Positions 32,991-41,208 of a stretch of DNA of 64,000 nucleotides are shown here, one piece after another. This stretch comes from an uncultured bacterium (lineage in GTDB: Bacteria; Bacillota; Clostridia; Lachnospirales; Lachnospiraceae). Within the stretch, counting starts at the first letter, position 1, and every line of letters starts with the position of its first letter. Location: NCBI GenBank assembly GCA_948467735.1, contig CAOKFN010000011.1, positions 1-64,000 on the forward strand, given 5' to 3'. The notes under the pieces are model-generated. The model did no database searches. It was not told where the DNA came from and saw only the letters and a list, made by a program, of their open reading frames with translations. The translations under genes were made by a program, and so were the position numbers.

Positions 32991-34976
32991 TCAATTCATC
33001 TGCTTCACAATCCTATAATAAGCCATGGATGTTCTGCGGTAGCTCAAACTGTACACAATGGCAAATATAAGACAGCCTCCCATGGTACAATATGTCAGAA
33101 GCGGCTTTTCAAAAAAGCCAATGGCTCCCAAAAGCATGTACACCATCTGCATCCCCACCGCCGTATGGAATATGGCGCCTATAAGCGGAAGGACAAACAC
33201 CATGCTGATCTGCTTTTTAATGGTACGGCGGATTTCCGCGTCTCCCATGCCCACCTTCTGCATAATCTCAAAATTCTTCCGGTCTTCAAAGCCCTCGGTA
33301 ATCTGTTTATAATACATGATAATCAGCAGACAAATCAGAAAAATGGAGCCAAAGAAAATGCCGATGAACAAAAGTCCGCCATACATGCTTTCCTTCTCTT
33401 TCATTCCTTCCCTATGGTCCGTATATTGGGCAAAACCTGCCAATCCGCCCGCATAGGCTTCCAGTCTCCGAGAAAATTCGTCAATATCCTCTTCCCTGCC
33501 CTCCGGCAGAAAACCATACAGATAGGAAATCCCCTGAAAACCATCCACTCCATACACTTGACTGACTCTGTTCAGCTCTTCCCTGTCCGCGAAAACTGCC
33601 AGATAAACATCCGCAAAATCGTTCTCCGGCAGTTTTCTCGCGATTCTGCTCTCCGAAAGCTCCCTTTTAACGGAATATTCCACTTCCTCAAACCATATGC
33701 TGTCTCCGCCAAAATCCATTCCCTCCGAGTAAAGCAGGATTTCTCCCGGCTGCAGACTCTCGTCCGCATTTTCCAAACGATTATATTCTTCCTGCGTCAT
33801 CAAAATCAAAGTTTTCCATCCCGCATAATCATACGGCCGGCCTTCCCTGCGAAAAATTTCCCCTTGCTGATAACCTCGAACCTCCACATAGGAATACGCC
33901 AGCTCGTCTTGAAGCGTCACCTGATTCTGCGCCGCCAGCTCCGCCGTGCCCCTCTGCAGCACTTCCTCATCCACCCTTTCGTTTCCGTAACAATAAATTT
34001 CAAACTCCCTGGAAAATCCGAAAGAAAGAATGGCGTCCATTCCCAGATAAACCGTAACCGTGCATACCACCGTAATAATCGCCATGGTGGAAAAAATACA
34101 GATATTGGACAGACTGGCCGCACTTTTCTTCATGCGGTAAAGCATCCCCGAAATGGTGATAAAATTCTCCGACCGGTAATAAATCCCCTTCCTGCCCTTT
34201 AAAAATCTCAAAAACGCAATGCTGCCAGAAGTAAAAAGAAAATAGGTTCCAATAATCACCAGAAATACCGCAAAAAAGAAATCTGCGAAAACAGCGTTGT
34301 TTAACCTTGCATTCATCGCCTTATGATAGCCGAAAATAAGCGCCGCAGCTCCCGCAATGCTCCAAAGCCAGATCATTTTCGGCTCCTTTTCCCCCCGTCT
34401 GGCGTCGCTCATCAGCTCCACAGGATTTGCTTTTCCCACCTGCACCAGATTGACGAAAAGATTCAGCGCCGTAATAAACGCATAGAAAATCAAGGTGTCC
34501 GTTACGGCCTGCACGCTGATGCCAAATTCCACTTCCACGGGCAGCTTGGTCAGATTCAGCAGCAGCAGAAAAATCAGCCGAAAGAACACAAGCCCCAGCA
34601 GAATGGCCGCAGCCGTAACCAGAACATATATGAACAGACTTTCACACAGCATCATCATACCGATATGTTTCTTTTCCAGCCCCAGAATACTGTACAGACC
34701 CAGTTCCCTTTTGCGCCGTTTGATCAGAAAACTATTGGTGTAGTATAAAAAAGGCACCATAATGATCCCCAGCAGCGAAAATCCTATGGTCACAAGTGCA
34801 TACGCATATGCCGCTCTGGGAAGGGTGTACATGATATCGTTCTTTAAAATCAAATCAAAGACAAAATAAGTAAATATGGCAAAAACACTTACTCCGATAT
34901 AAGGGAAGTATGCCTGACCGTTTTTGCGGATATTGTTGGCTGCCATCCGAGGCAGAAGCAGGATATGTTGATTCAT
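32991..34976 (-). CDS. ABC transporter permease, FtsX/BceB-like
   Basis: The 661-aa protein has about ten membrane helices and an external domain of about 200 residues between helices 7 and 8 (around 330-550). NSFLIKRRKRELGLYSILG, an FtsX-type coupling motif, follows the second helix. This topology is that of BceB-type exporters that sense and remove peptide antibiotics such as bacitracin. The adjacent ATPase fits that system, but no BceRS-type two-component genes are in the window. AAGGAGG precedes the start, and a TTCCCC/GGGGAA palindrome lies directly before it. Confidence 0.9.
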   Translation of the reverse strand: MNQHILLLPRMAANNIRKNGQAYFPYIGVSVFAIFTYFVFDLILKNDIMYTLPRAAYAYALVTIGFSLLGIIMVPFLYYTNSFLIKRRKRELGLYSILGLEKKHIGMMMLCESLFIYVLVTAAAILLGLVFFRLIFLLLLNLTKLPVEVEFGISVQAVTDTLIFYAFITALNLFVNLVQVGKANPVELMSDARRGEKEPKMIWLWSIAGAAALIFGYHKAMNARLNNAVFADFFFAVFLVIIGTYFLFTSGSIAFLRFLKGRKGIYYRSENFITISGMLYRMKKSAASLSNICIFSTMAIITVVCTVTVYLGMDAILSFGFSREFEIYCYGNERVDEEVLQRGTAELAAQNQVTLQDELAYSYVEVRGYQQGEIFRREGRPYDYAGWKTLILMTQEEYNRLENADESLQPGEILLYSEGMDFGGDSIWFEEVEYSVKRELSESRIARKLPENDFADVYLAVFADREELNRVSQVYGVDGFQGISYLYGFLPEGREEDIDEFSRRLEAYAGGLAGFAQYTDHREGMKEKESMYGGLLFIGIFFGSIFLICLLIIMYYKQITEGFEDRKNFEIMQKVGMGDAEIRRTIKKQISMVFVLPLIGAIFHTAVGMQMVYMLLGAIGFFEKPLLTYCTMGGCLIFAIVYSLSYRRTSMAYYRIVKQMN

Positions 34977-34994
34977 GATTGACTTCCTCCTTAT

Positions 34995-35024
34995 TCCAAT
35001 TCCCCTATAGGGGAACTTATTCCG
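34995..35024 (-). promoter_or_regulatory. GGAAT/GTTCCCC/GGGGAAT leader element before the permease
   Basis: On the coding strand CCGGAATAAGTTCCCC is followed by TATAGGGGAAT, then TGGAATAAGGAGG. TTCCCCTATAGGGGAA is a perfect 16-bp palindrome. The same layout precedes dprA and aroE, with paired base changes in the arms. Confidence 0.5.
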
Positions 35025-35140
35025 GTTTCTAAACTATAGCGCCCCTGCGCTTTTTGTTTCGGAATTGTTTTGCAGGTTCTTCTTGAATTTATATTGATAT
35101 TGTCTGTTTCATCTTTCATTCCCATGTGAAAGAAAGCTTA

Positions 35141-35929
35141 TTATGACTGTTCTTCCCCTTCGGGCTGAAATCCTGCCTTTTCCGTCTGCAGTACGGTCAG
35201 CGTATCCGAAATTTTGCGGTACATTTCCTCATCTGTGGAATTGCCCCGATAAATCTGATTAAACACACAGCCGTCTTTAATAAAAAGAACCCTGCCCGCA
35301 CGGCTCGCCGCCTGCGTACTGTGCGTTACCATCAGAATGGTCTGCCCATCCTCATTTACCTCCGCAAAAATGCGAAGCAGCCTGTCGGAAGCCTTGGAAT
35401 CCAGCGCCCCCGTGGGTTCGTCCGCCAGTACAATCTGAGGCTGGGTAATCAATGCCCTTGCCACTGCCGCCCGCTGTTTCTGGCCTCCTGATACCTCATA
35501 GGGATACTTATCCAAAAGCTCCGTAATTCCCAGCTTGGCCGCCAAGGGCACAAGCCTCTCCTCCATAACCTTATACTCGCAGCCCGCCAATACCAGCGGC
35601 AGGAAAATATTATCCTTCAACGAAAGCGTATCCAGCAGATTAAAATCCTGAAATACAAATCCCAGATTATCCCGGCGGAAGGCGCATAATTCCTTCTGCT
35701 TAATATCCGCCATATTCTTACCCGCCAAGATTACCTGACCGCTGGTAGGTCTGTCCAGAGACGCCATGATATTCAAAAGGGTGGTCTTGCCGGATCCGGA
35801 TTCTCCCATAATTGCCACATATTCTCCCTGTTCTACCAAAAAATTCACTTGATTCAGCGCCTGTACCTTATTGCCTCCCAGACGTGTACTGTATATCTTC
35901 TTCAGATTTTTTACTTCCAAAAGCGCCAT
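35141..35929 (-). CDS. ABC transporter ATP-binding protein, BceA-like
   Basis: The 262-aa protein is a complete ABC ATPase: Walker A GESGSGKTT, Q-loop VFQDFNLL, signature VSGGQKQR, Walker B IVLADEPTGALD and the H-loop MVTHS. MacB/BceA-type markers (DEPTGALDSK) fit export or sensing of antimicrobial peptides with the permease encoded downstream. ATG 35929 follows AAGGAGGAGC. Strong inverted repeats lie 30-140 bp upstream and may bind a response regulator encoded elsewhere. Confidence 0.94.
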   Translation of the reverse strand: MALLEVKNLKKIYSTRLGGNKVQALNQVNFLVEQGEYVAIMGESGSGKTTLLNIMASLDRPTSGQVILAGKNMADIKQKELCAFRRDNLGFVFQDFNLLDTLSLKDNIFLPLVLAGCEYKVMEERLVPLAAKLGITELLDKYPYEVSGGQKQRAAVARALITQPQIVLADEPTGALDSKASDRLLRIFAEVNEDGQTILMVTHSTQAASRAGRVLFIKDGCVFNQIYRGNSTDEEMYRKISDTLTVLQTEKAGFQPEGEEQS

Positions 35930-35959
35930 TTCTGCTCCTCCTTCAATTCTTGAGACTTG

Positions 35960-36067
35960 ATTACAGGGTTCGCGAAGCGGTTCCTGTAATATAAGCATAC
36001 TAAAAGAGAAAATGCTGCGCAATAGAATTGCCTTACATTTTCTCTTTTAGTCTTACAGTTTCGTAAG
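35960..36067. promoter_or_regulatory. Cluster of inverted repeats upstream of the ABC operon
   Basis: Three inverted repeats are present: ATTACAGG/CCTGTAAT (35960-35967 and 35983-35990), a perfect 16-bp pair ACTAAAAGAGAAAATG/CATTTTCTCTTTTAGT (35999-36014 and 36036-36051), and CTTAC-6-GTAAG (36052-36067). The TTACA/TGTAA half-sites resemble binding boxes of BceR-type regulators. The long 16-bp pair may also act as an RNA hairpin. Confidence 0.5.
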
Positions 36068-36157
36068 GTATCAAACAAGGTTTGAACTCATGTCTGCCGC
36101 CCTTATTGTCAAAAGATATGATATTTCCCCCTTTTATCCGCGGCTGCAAACCTCTAA

Positions 36158-36187
36158 GCAAAAAAACAGCCGCTATGAATGCGGCTG
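36158..36187 (-). terminator. Intrinsic terminator of metA
   Basis: AGCCGC (36168-36173) pairs with GCGGCT (36181-36186) around a 7-nt loop. On the minus strand GTTTTTTT follows. It lies 115 bp beyond the metA stop. Confidence 0.85.
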
Positions 36188-36300
36188 GTTCTTTGTGCCG
36201 CTCACACTTTTTGTCATGTCTTAATAAGCAGCAGCAAATATTTTCTTATCATTACGGTCTCTTGACTTTACTGCGCTATCAGCTTCCTGAACCGTGTTTT

Positions 36301-37206
36301 TCACAGCTCGTAAGGAGTCATTTGGTAGACGTAGTAATTAAGCCAGTTGCTGTACAGATTATTGCTATGAGACCTCCACTGCAGCAGCGGCCTTTCTTCC
36401 GGATTATCCTCCGGATAGTAATTATATGGTATCTGAATGGGCAGTCCTTTGTTTAAATCCCTATGGTATTCGTTATTCAAAGTATACCTGTCATATTCCG
36501 GATGTCCGGCTACAAAAATCTTCCTGCCCTCTTCCGCAATCGCCAAATACACCCCCGCTGTGGAAGATTCCGCCAGAACGGTCAGCTCCTTACAGGCGTG
36601 GATGGCATCCGCGGGCGTTTCCGTATGGCGGCTGTGGGGCGCGAGAAAAATGTCGTCAAATCCTCTCACCAGCGGAATTTTCCGGTTTTCCACCTTATGT
36701 TCATAAATCCCGAAGAGCTTCCTTGGGAGCTGCTTCTTATTGATGCCGTAATAATGGTAGAAACCAGCCTGAGCCGCCCAGCAGATATGCAGGGTGGATG
36801 TGACGTGGGTTTTCGCCCAGTCGAAGATTTCACAGATTTCCTGCCAGTAGTCCACTTCTTCAAAGGAAATATCCTCCACCGGCGCGCCCGTCACAATCAT
36901 TCCGTCAAACTTCTTGTCCCGAACTTCATCCAATGTCACATAAAATTTATTCAGATGGCTTGCGGGCGTATTCACCGACACATGGCTCTTTACATTCATA
37001 AAGGTCACATCCACCTGAAGAGGGGTGTTGGACAAGGCGCGCAGCAGCTGAAGCTCGGTATCCTGCTTGATGGGCATATTATTTAAAATCAGTACCTGTA
37101 GGGAACGTATATCCTGATGCAATGCTCGAAATTCATCCATAACAAATATATTCTCGTTTTCCAATATTTCTTTTGCGGGTAAATCACTCTGCGTCTTAAT
37201 CGGCAT
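36301..37206 (-). CDS. metA: Homoserine O-acetyltransferase (MetA family)
   Basis: The enzyme acylates homoserine in methionine synthesis. In this 301-aa protein Cys142 (LHICWAAQAG) is the nucleophile, and His235 and Glu237 (AGHPEYD) complete the site. Residue 111 is Glu (TGAPVED), which in characterised MetA enzymes selects acetyl-CoA; succinyl-specific forms have Gly there. The name acetyltransferase is therefore preferred despite the common succinyltransferase label. ATG 37206 has GAGGAGG upstream, and residue numbering from it matches the family exactly. It follows ligA by 24 bp. Confidence 0.94.
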   Translation of the reverse strand: MPIKTQSDLPAKEILENENIFVMDEFRALHQDIRSLQVLILNNMPIKQDTELQLLRALSNTPLQVDVTFMNVKSHVSVNTPASHLNKFYVTLDEVRDKKFDGMIVTGAPVEDISFEEVDYWQEICEIFDWAKTHVTSTLHICWAAQAGFYHYYGINKKQLPRKLFGIYEHKVENRKIPLVRGFDDIFLAPHSRHTETPADAIHACKELTVLAESSTAGVYLAIAEEGRKIFVAGHPEYDRYTLNNEYHRDLNKGLPIQIPYNYYPEDNPEERPLLQWRSHSNNLYSNWLNYYVYQMTPYEL

Positions 37207-37230
37207 TTTTCTCCTCCTCATAGCGGCGGC

Positions 37231-39210
37231 CTATGGCTGCGCCGCCGCTTCTATTCCATACTCCGCCATAAAATCCTCTTCGGTCAAAACCGGCACTCCC
37301 AGATCCGCCGCCTTTTTATTCTTAGAAGACGTGGAAGCGGCGTCATTATTAATCAGGCAGGTGGTCTTTGAAGTCACGCTTCCCGTCACTTTTCCGCCTT
37401 TCTGCTCAATGATATCCTTCAAATCGCTTCGATTGGCAAAGTGCTTCAGGCTTCCGGTAATCACAAAGTTTAAGCCCGACAGCGTCTGGCTTCCTTCCTC
37501 CACCTTGGGAATCTCAATCGCAAGCTCCGCCATCAGCCGCTCCAGCCTGCGGAGATTGTCGGCGTCCTGCATATAGTTCACAAAGGCCGACGCAATCACT
37601 TCGCCCACGCCCTCGATTGCGCTCAAAGTCTCCACATCCGCCTCCTGCATCTGCTTCAAATCATGTTCAAAATATTTACAGAGCATTTTGGCGTTTGCGG
37701 CGCCGATATTGGCGATGCCAAGTCCGTATATCACTCTGGGCAGGGTGGTATTCCTAGCCCGGTTCACGCTGTCTATAAGCTTTTGATAGGATCTTTCCCC
37801 AAAGCCTTCCATTTCCACAATCTGCTCTCTGTATCTGTCCAAGTGAAACAAATCCGCAAATTCATGGATGAAGCCCATATCCACAAATTTTTCCAAGGTG
37901 GCCTCGGACAAGCCGTCAATATTCATGGCGTCCCGGCTGACAAACAGGGTAAACGCCTTGATCTGCTTGGCGGCGCATTTTTCGTTGGTGCAGTATAGGG
38001 ACTGTACCTCGTTCACCTGCCGGATTTCCGTCCTGCCGCCGCATACCGGACAGATATCCGGTATTTCCACCGTGTCGCTGCCCGTTAAATTCTCCGCAAT
38101 CTGAGGGATGATCATATTGGCCTTATATACGGTAATGCGATCCCCGATTCCTAAGCGCAGACCGCGCAGAATGCTGATATTGTGGACGGAGGCCCGGCTC
38201 ACCGTCGTTCCCTCCAGCTCCACCGGTTCAAAAATAGCCACCGGATTAATCAATCCCGTCCGGCTGGCGCTCCACTCGATTTCTTTAAGGGTGGTCTCCC
38301 TCAGCTCGTCCGCCCATTTAAAGGCAATGGAATGTCTGGGAAATTTCGCGGTGCGTCCGAGAGACTGTCCGTAGGCAATATTTTCATAGGTCAATACCAG
38401 CCCGTCGGAAGGGATGTCGTAAGTCTCTATCTTTTTTTCAAAAAGGGCCACCGTGTCCAGAATATTATCCTCCGTCACGGAATAATGCTCCACCACCTCA
38501 AATCCCTGTGCGGTCAAAAAGGCAAACTGCTCTTCTCTGGAATTGTGGAAATCCATGCCCTCGGCGTCCACAAGGGTAAAGGCGTAAAACCTCACATTCC
38601 GTCCGGCTGTTATCTCGTTATTCAGCTGGCGCACGGAGCCGCTGCAGAGATTCCTGGGATTCTTGTATCTTGCCTCCGCATCCTCGATCTCCTGATTGAT
38701 TTTCTCAAAATCGGAATAGCTGATCACGGCCTCGCCCCGCAGAATTACCTCCCCCTGAAACGGAATCGCGAGAGGGAGATTGATAAACGTCCTCGCATTA
38801 TTTGTGATAACTTCGCCGATTTCCCCGTTTCCTCTTGTGACGGCTTTCAAAAGCTTTCCGTCCCGATAGGTGAGCACAATGGTCAGGCCGTCCAGTTTCC
38901 AGCTCAAAATCGCCTCATTGCCTTCCAGCCAGTCTCTCAGCGCCTCTCTGTCTTTGGTTTTATCCAGCGAAAGCATGGGACTCTCATGGCGTTCCTTGGG
39001 CAGCTCCTCCACCGCCTCATAGCCCACGCTTACGGTAGGGCTGTTTGACAACACCACGCCCGTCTCCTGCTCCAGCGCCTGCAGCTCCTCATAGAGACTG
39101 TCATACTCCCGATTGCTCATAATTTCCCGGTTTTGTGCATAATATGCCTTGGACGCCTCGTTTAAGGCTTCCACCAGATATTTGATTCGTTCTACTTTTT
39201 CAGACTGCAT
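37231..39210 (-). CDS. ligA: NAD+-dependent DNA ligase LigA
   Basis: LigA seals nicks in replication and repair. The 659-aa protein has the Ia domain (1-60), the adenylation domain with KLDG motif (SWKLDGLTIVL; the Lys takes AMP), OB fold, a four-Cys zinc finger (CPVCGG and YCTNEKCAAKQ), the HhH domain (about 440-570) and a BRCT domain at the end (LNFVITGSLKHF). The order and length are slightly shorter than the usual 670. ATG 39210 is the only good start. The gene lies upstream of metA. Confidence 0.97.
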   Translation of the reverse strand: MQSEKVERIKYLVEALNEASKAYYAQNREIMSNREYDSLYEELQALEQETGVVLSNSPTVSVGYEAVEELPKERHESPMLSLDKTKDREALRDWLEGNEAILSWKLDGLTIVLTYRDGKLLKAVTRGNGEIGEVITNNARTFINLPLAIPFQGEVILRGEAVISYSDFEKINQEIEDAEARYKNPRNLCSGSVRQLNNEITAGRNVRFYAFTLVDAEGMDFHNSREEQFAFLTAQGFEVVEHYSVTEDNILDTVALFEKKIETYDIPSDGLVLTYENIAYGQSLGRTAKFPRHSIAFKWADELRETTLKEIEWSASRTGLINPVAIFEPVELEGTTVSRASVHNISILRGLRLGIGDRITVYKANMIIPQIAENLTGSDTVEIPDICPVCGGRTEIRQVNEVQSLYCTNEKCAAKQIKAFTLFVSRDAMNIDGLSEATLEKFVDMGFIHEFADLFHLDRYREQIVEMEGFGERSYQKLIDSVNRARNTTLPRVIYGLGIANIGAANAKMLCKYFEHDLKQMQEADVETLSAIEGVGEVIASAFVNYMQDADNLRRLERLMAELAIEIPKVEEGSQTLSGLNFVITGSLKHFANRSDLKDIIEQKGGKVTGSVTSKTTCLINNDAASTSSKNKKAADLGVPVLTEEDFMAEYGIEAAAQP

Positions 39211-39357
39211 ATTCCGCCTCCATCCATTTCTGCCATTTAAGCCTGTCTCTCATTTCAAATCTCTCTCAAAGTATATCTGAAAACGCAGCAGCTCAGCCAG
39301 GCCGCTGAACTGTCACCCGAAAACCGCTTTTCATCGATGTATGCCATAAATTTTCTC

Positions 39358-40086
39358 TCAGGAATTCGCCCTTTTCGCAATGCCGCAGTCCCTGTAAAGC
39401 CGTCTCAGCGCCTCGCCTCCAAGCTCATAATACTCTCCCGGCTTCATATCTCCCAATGTAATATTCATGACTCTGACCCGTTTCAGGCTTCTCACCCGAT
39501 AGCCGCAGGCGGTACACATTCTCTTAATCTGCCGGTTGACTCCCTGAGTCAGAATTAACCGAAACGTATACCGTCCCAATTTCTCTGCTTTACATTCCCG
39601 GGTTGTGATATCCAATTCTTCCAGATAAACGCCTTGGGACATCCTCCGGAGGAAATCCGCAGTCACCTCTCTGTTGACTTCCACTTGATATTCTTTTTCA
39701 TGGCGGTTCGCGCCCTTCATCATGGCCTGAATCAAATCGCCGTCATTGGTAAGTATCATCAGCCCCTCCGCGTCTTTATCCAAACGTCCCGCATAAGTAA
39801 GCCTCGCCGGATAATCCACCAAATCGAATATGATCTTCTCCGCATGGGCGTCCTTTTCCGTACATGTCACTCCCACAGGCTTATAAAAGGCAAGTACCGC
39901 CGTTTTTTCCGGCCCCCGAAGCCTTCTGCCCTCCACCTGAATATCATCCTGCTCGTTTACCTGCCGTCCCGGTTCCGGCATCTGTCCGTTCACCAGAACC
40001 TTCCCCTGCGCTATCAGCCTGTCCGCCTCCCGTCTGGAGCAGACGCCGCACTCCGCGAGGTATTTATTCAGCCTAATCCTTTCCAT
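39358..40086 (-). CDS. rluF: RluF-like 23S rRNA/tRNA pseudouridine synthase
   Basis: The 242-aa protein has an S4 RNA-binding domain (residues 1-55, IRLNKYLAECGVCSRREAD) and the RsuA/RluB/RluF catalytic domain with Asp in AGRLDKDAEGL. NRHEKEYQVEV and LTQGVNRQIKRMC are typical of RluF rather than RluB or RsuA. RluF modifies U2604 of 23S rRNA and a tRNA-Tyr position in E. coli; the exact target here is inferred. It overlaps the RNase H gene by 14 bp. Confidence 0.86.
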   Translation of the reverse strand: MERIRLNKYLAECGVCSRREADRLIAQGKVLVNGQMPEPGRQVNEQDDIQVEGRRLRGPEKTAVLAFYKPVGVTCTEKDAHAEKIIFDLVDYPARLTYAGRLDKDAEGLMILTNDGDLIQAMMKGANRHEKEYQVEVNREVTADFLRRMSQGVYLEELDITTRECKAEKLGRYTFRLILTQGVNRQIKRMCTACGYRVRSLKRVRVMNITLGDMKPGEYYELGGEALRRLYRDCGIAKRANS

Positions 40087-40930
40087 CCTCTACTCCCTGT
40101 TTCGTCACATCCGCCTCTTTGGGCAGTCTGCATATCTTCGGTATTCCGTTTCCCTCCCGCAGTCCGGTCTTTGCCATTTTATCCGCCAGTTCATTATAAT
40201 ACACATTGGTATGCGCCGCAACCTTGGTAAAACATATCTCAATTTTCTTTCCCCATTCCCGCATGGCCTGAGTGTATTTCTCAGTCAGCTCCGTTTTGGA
40301 TTTCCATTCTCCTGTTACCCATTTTTCAATTCCCTGATAGTCGTAACGGATTTCCACCCGGCGAAAACCGCTCAGCATGGCGGATTTTACGGCGTACATG
40401 GCCCCCAGCATTTCACCGGTTACGTTTCGATGCCGCAGGGACTGTTCGTTGTCCCCATTGCCATATGCCGTCTCCACAGTGCCGTCGGACAAAATGAACA
40501 CACAGCCAAAGGCATACTTTTTCAGCGAATTGTCATAACTGCCGTCCACATAGGCCAAAAGCATCCCCGGCGGCGGAACTTCTTTCATGGAATTCTCTTC
40601 TTCCATGGAATGCTCCTCTTCCATGGAATGCTCCCCTTCCGCGGAATGATTTTCTTCCATGGAATGCTCCCCTTCCATGGAATGTGCCTCCTCCACGTTT
40701 TGTCCGCCCGTACCCCGTGATTTCCGCCTGCCCCGCCCCTGCTTTTTCTCATCTGAGGAACATATCCCGAACGCCGCCGTCCCCAGATACGCCTCCGCCT
40801 CTTCCAGCAGCGCAAAGCCCTTGTACTCCGCACCCGGATAACCCTCCACGGAAGTCCTGCATTCCTCCCAAGTATGAAAAATACCCGTCGCTTTTCCTTT
40901 TTTCACTGCGTAATACTTCTTTGCCGCCAT
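40073..40930 (-). CDS. Ribonuclease H family protein with hexapeptide repeats
   Basis: The 285-aa protein has an N-terminal caulimovirus-VI/RNase H N-terminal domain (residues 4-50, KYYAVKKGKATGIFHTWEEC) that binds RNA:DNA hybrids, then a linker with six hexads (82-117), then an RNase H domain (about 122-262). Catalytic residues are visible in YVDGSYD, TGEMLGAM, YDYQGIEKW and NELADKMAK. The layout matches type 1 RNase H with an N-terminal HBD, which removes RNA from hybrids. The linker peptide (EHSMEE-type) is the same as in RNase R of this genome. A C-terminal tail follows the catalytic domain. Confidence 0.9.
   Translation of the reverse strand: MAAKKYYAVKKGKATGIFHTWEECRTSVEGYPGAEYKGFALLEEAEAYLGTAAFGICSSDEKKQGRGRRKSRGTGGQNVEEAHSMEGEHSMEENHSAEGEHSMEEEHSMEEENSMKEVPPPGMLLAYVDGSYDNSLKKYAFGCVFILSDGTVETAYGNGDNEQSLRHRNVTGEMLGAMYAVKSAMLSGFRRVEIRYDYQGIEKWVTGEWKSKTELTEKYTQAMREWGKKIEICFTKVAAHTNVYYNELADKMAKTGLREGNGIPKICRLPKEADVTKQGVEDGKD
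40580..40687 (-). repeat. 18-bp tandem repeat, six copies, in the RNase H gene
   Basis: Six hexads, AHSMEG, EHSMEE, NHSAEG, EHSMEE, EHSMEE and ENSMKE, occupy residues 82-117. The DNA unit contains the palindromic core TTCCATGGAA and matches the unit inside rnr (58807-59094). Confidence 0.92.
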
Positions 40931-41113
40931 CCTTCCTCTCCCATATGATTGTTATGCCTTTCAAAAAAACATCTCAAGCCTTCTTCGGAAATTTTCTATG
41001 CATATGCGCAAGTCTGTTTAGATTATAGCAATTTTTCTTTGGAAATGCAATCCACTTATAAAAAAGTGACCCAAGACAAACAGCCGTTAGTTCATGCCGT
41101 CAACTGCCCGCCG

Positions 41114-41144
41114 CAAAAAAAGCCGCAGCCCTCAAGCTGCAGCC
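41114..41144 (-). terminator. Intrinsic terminator of the GGDEF gene
   Basis: GCTGCAGC pairs with GCTGCGGC (one G-U pair) around TTGAGG and is followed by TTTTTTT on the minus strand. It lies about 65 bp after the GGDEF gene stop. Confidence 0.85.
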
Positions 41145-41208
41145 TTTCCCATCCATATCGCATCCCTTGCAATCTTCAAACCATTCTCATAAAAAATAGC
41201 AATCTTTT

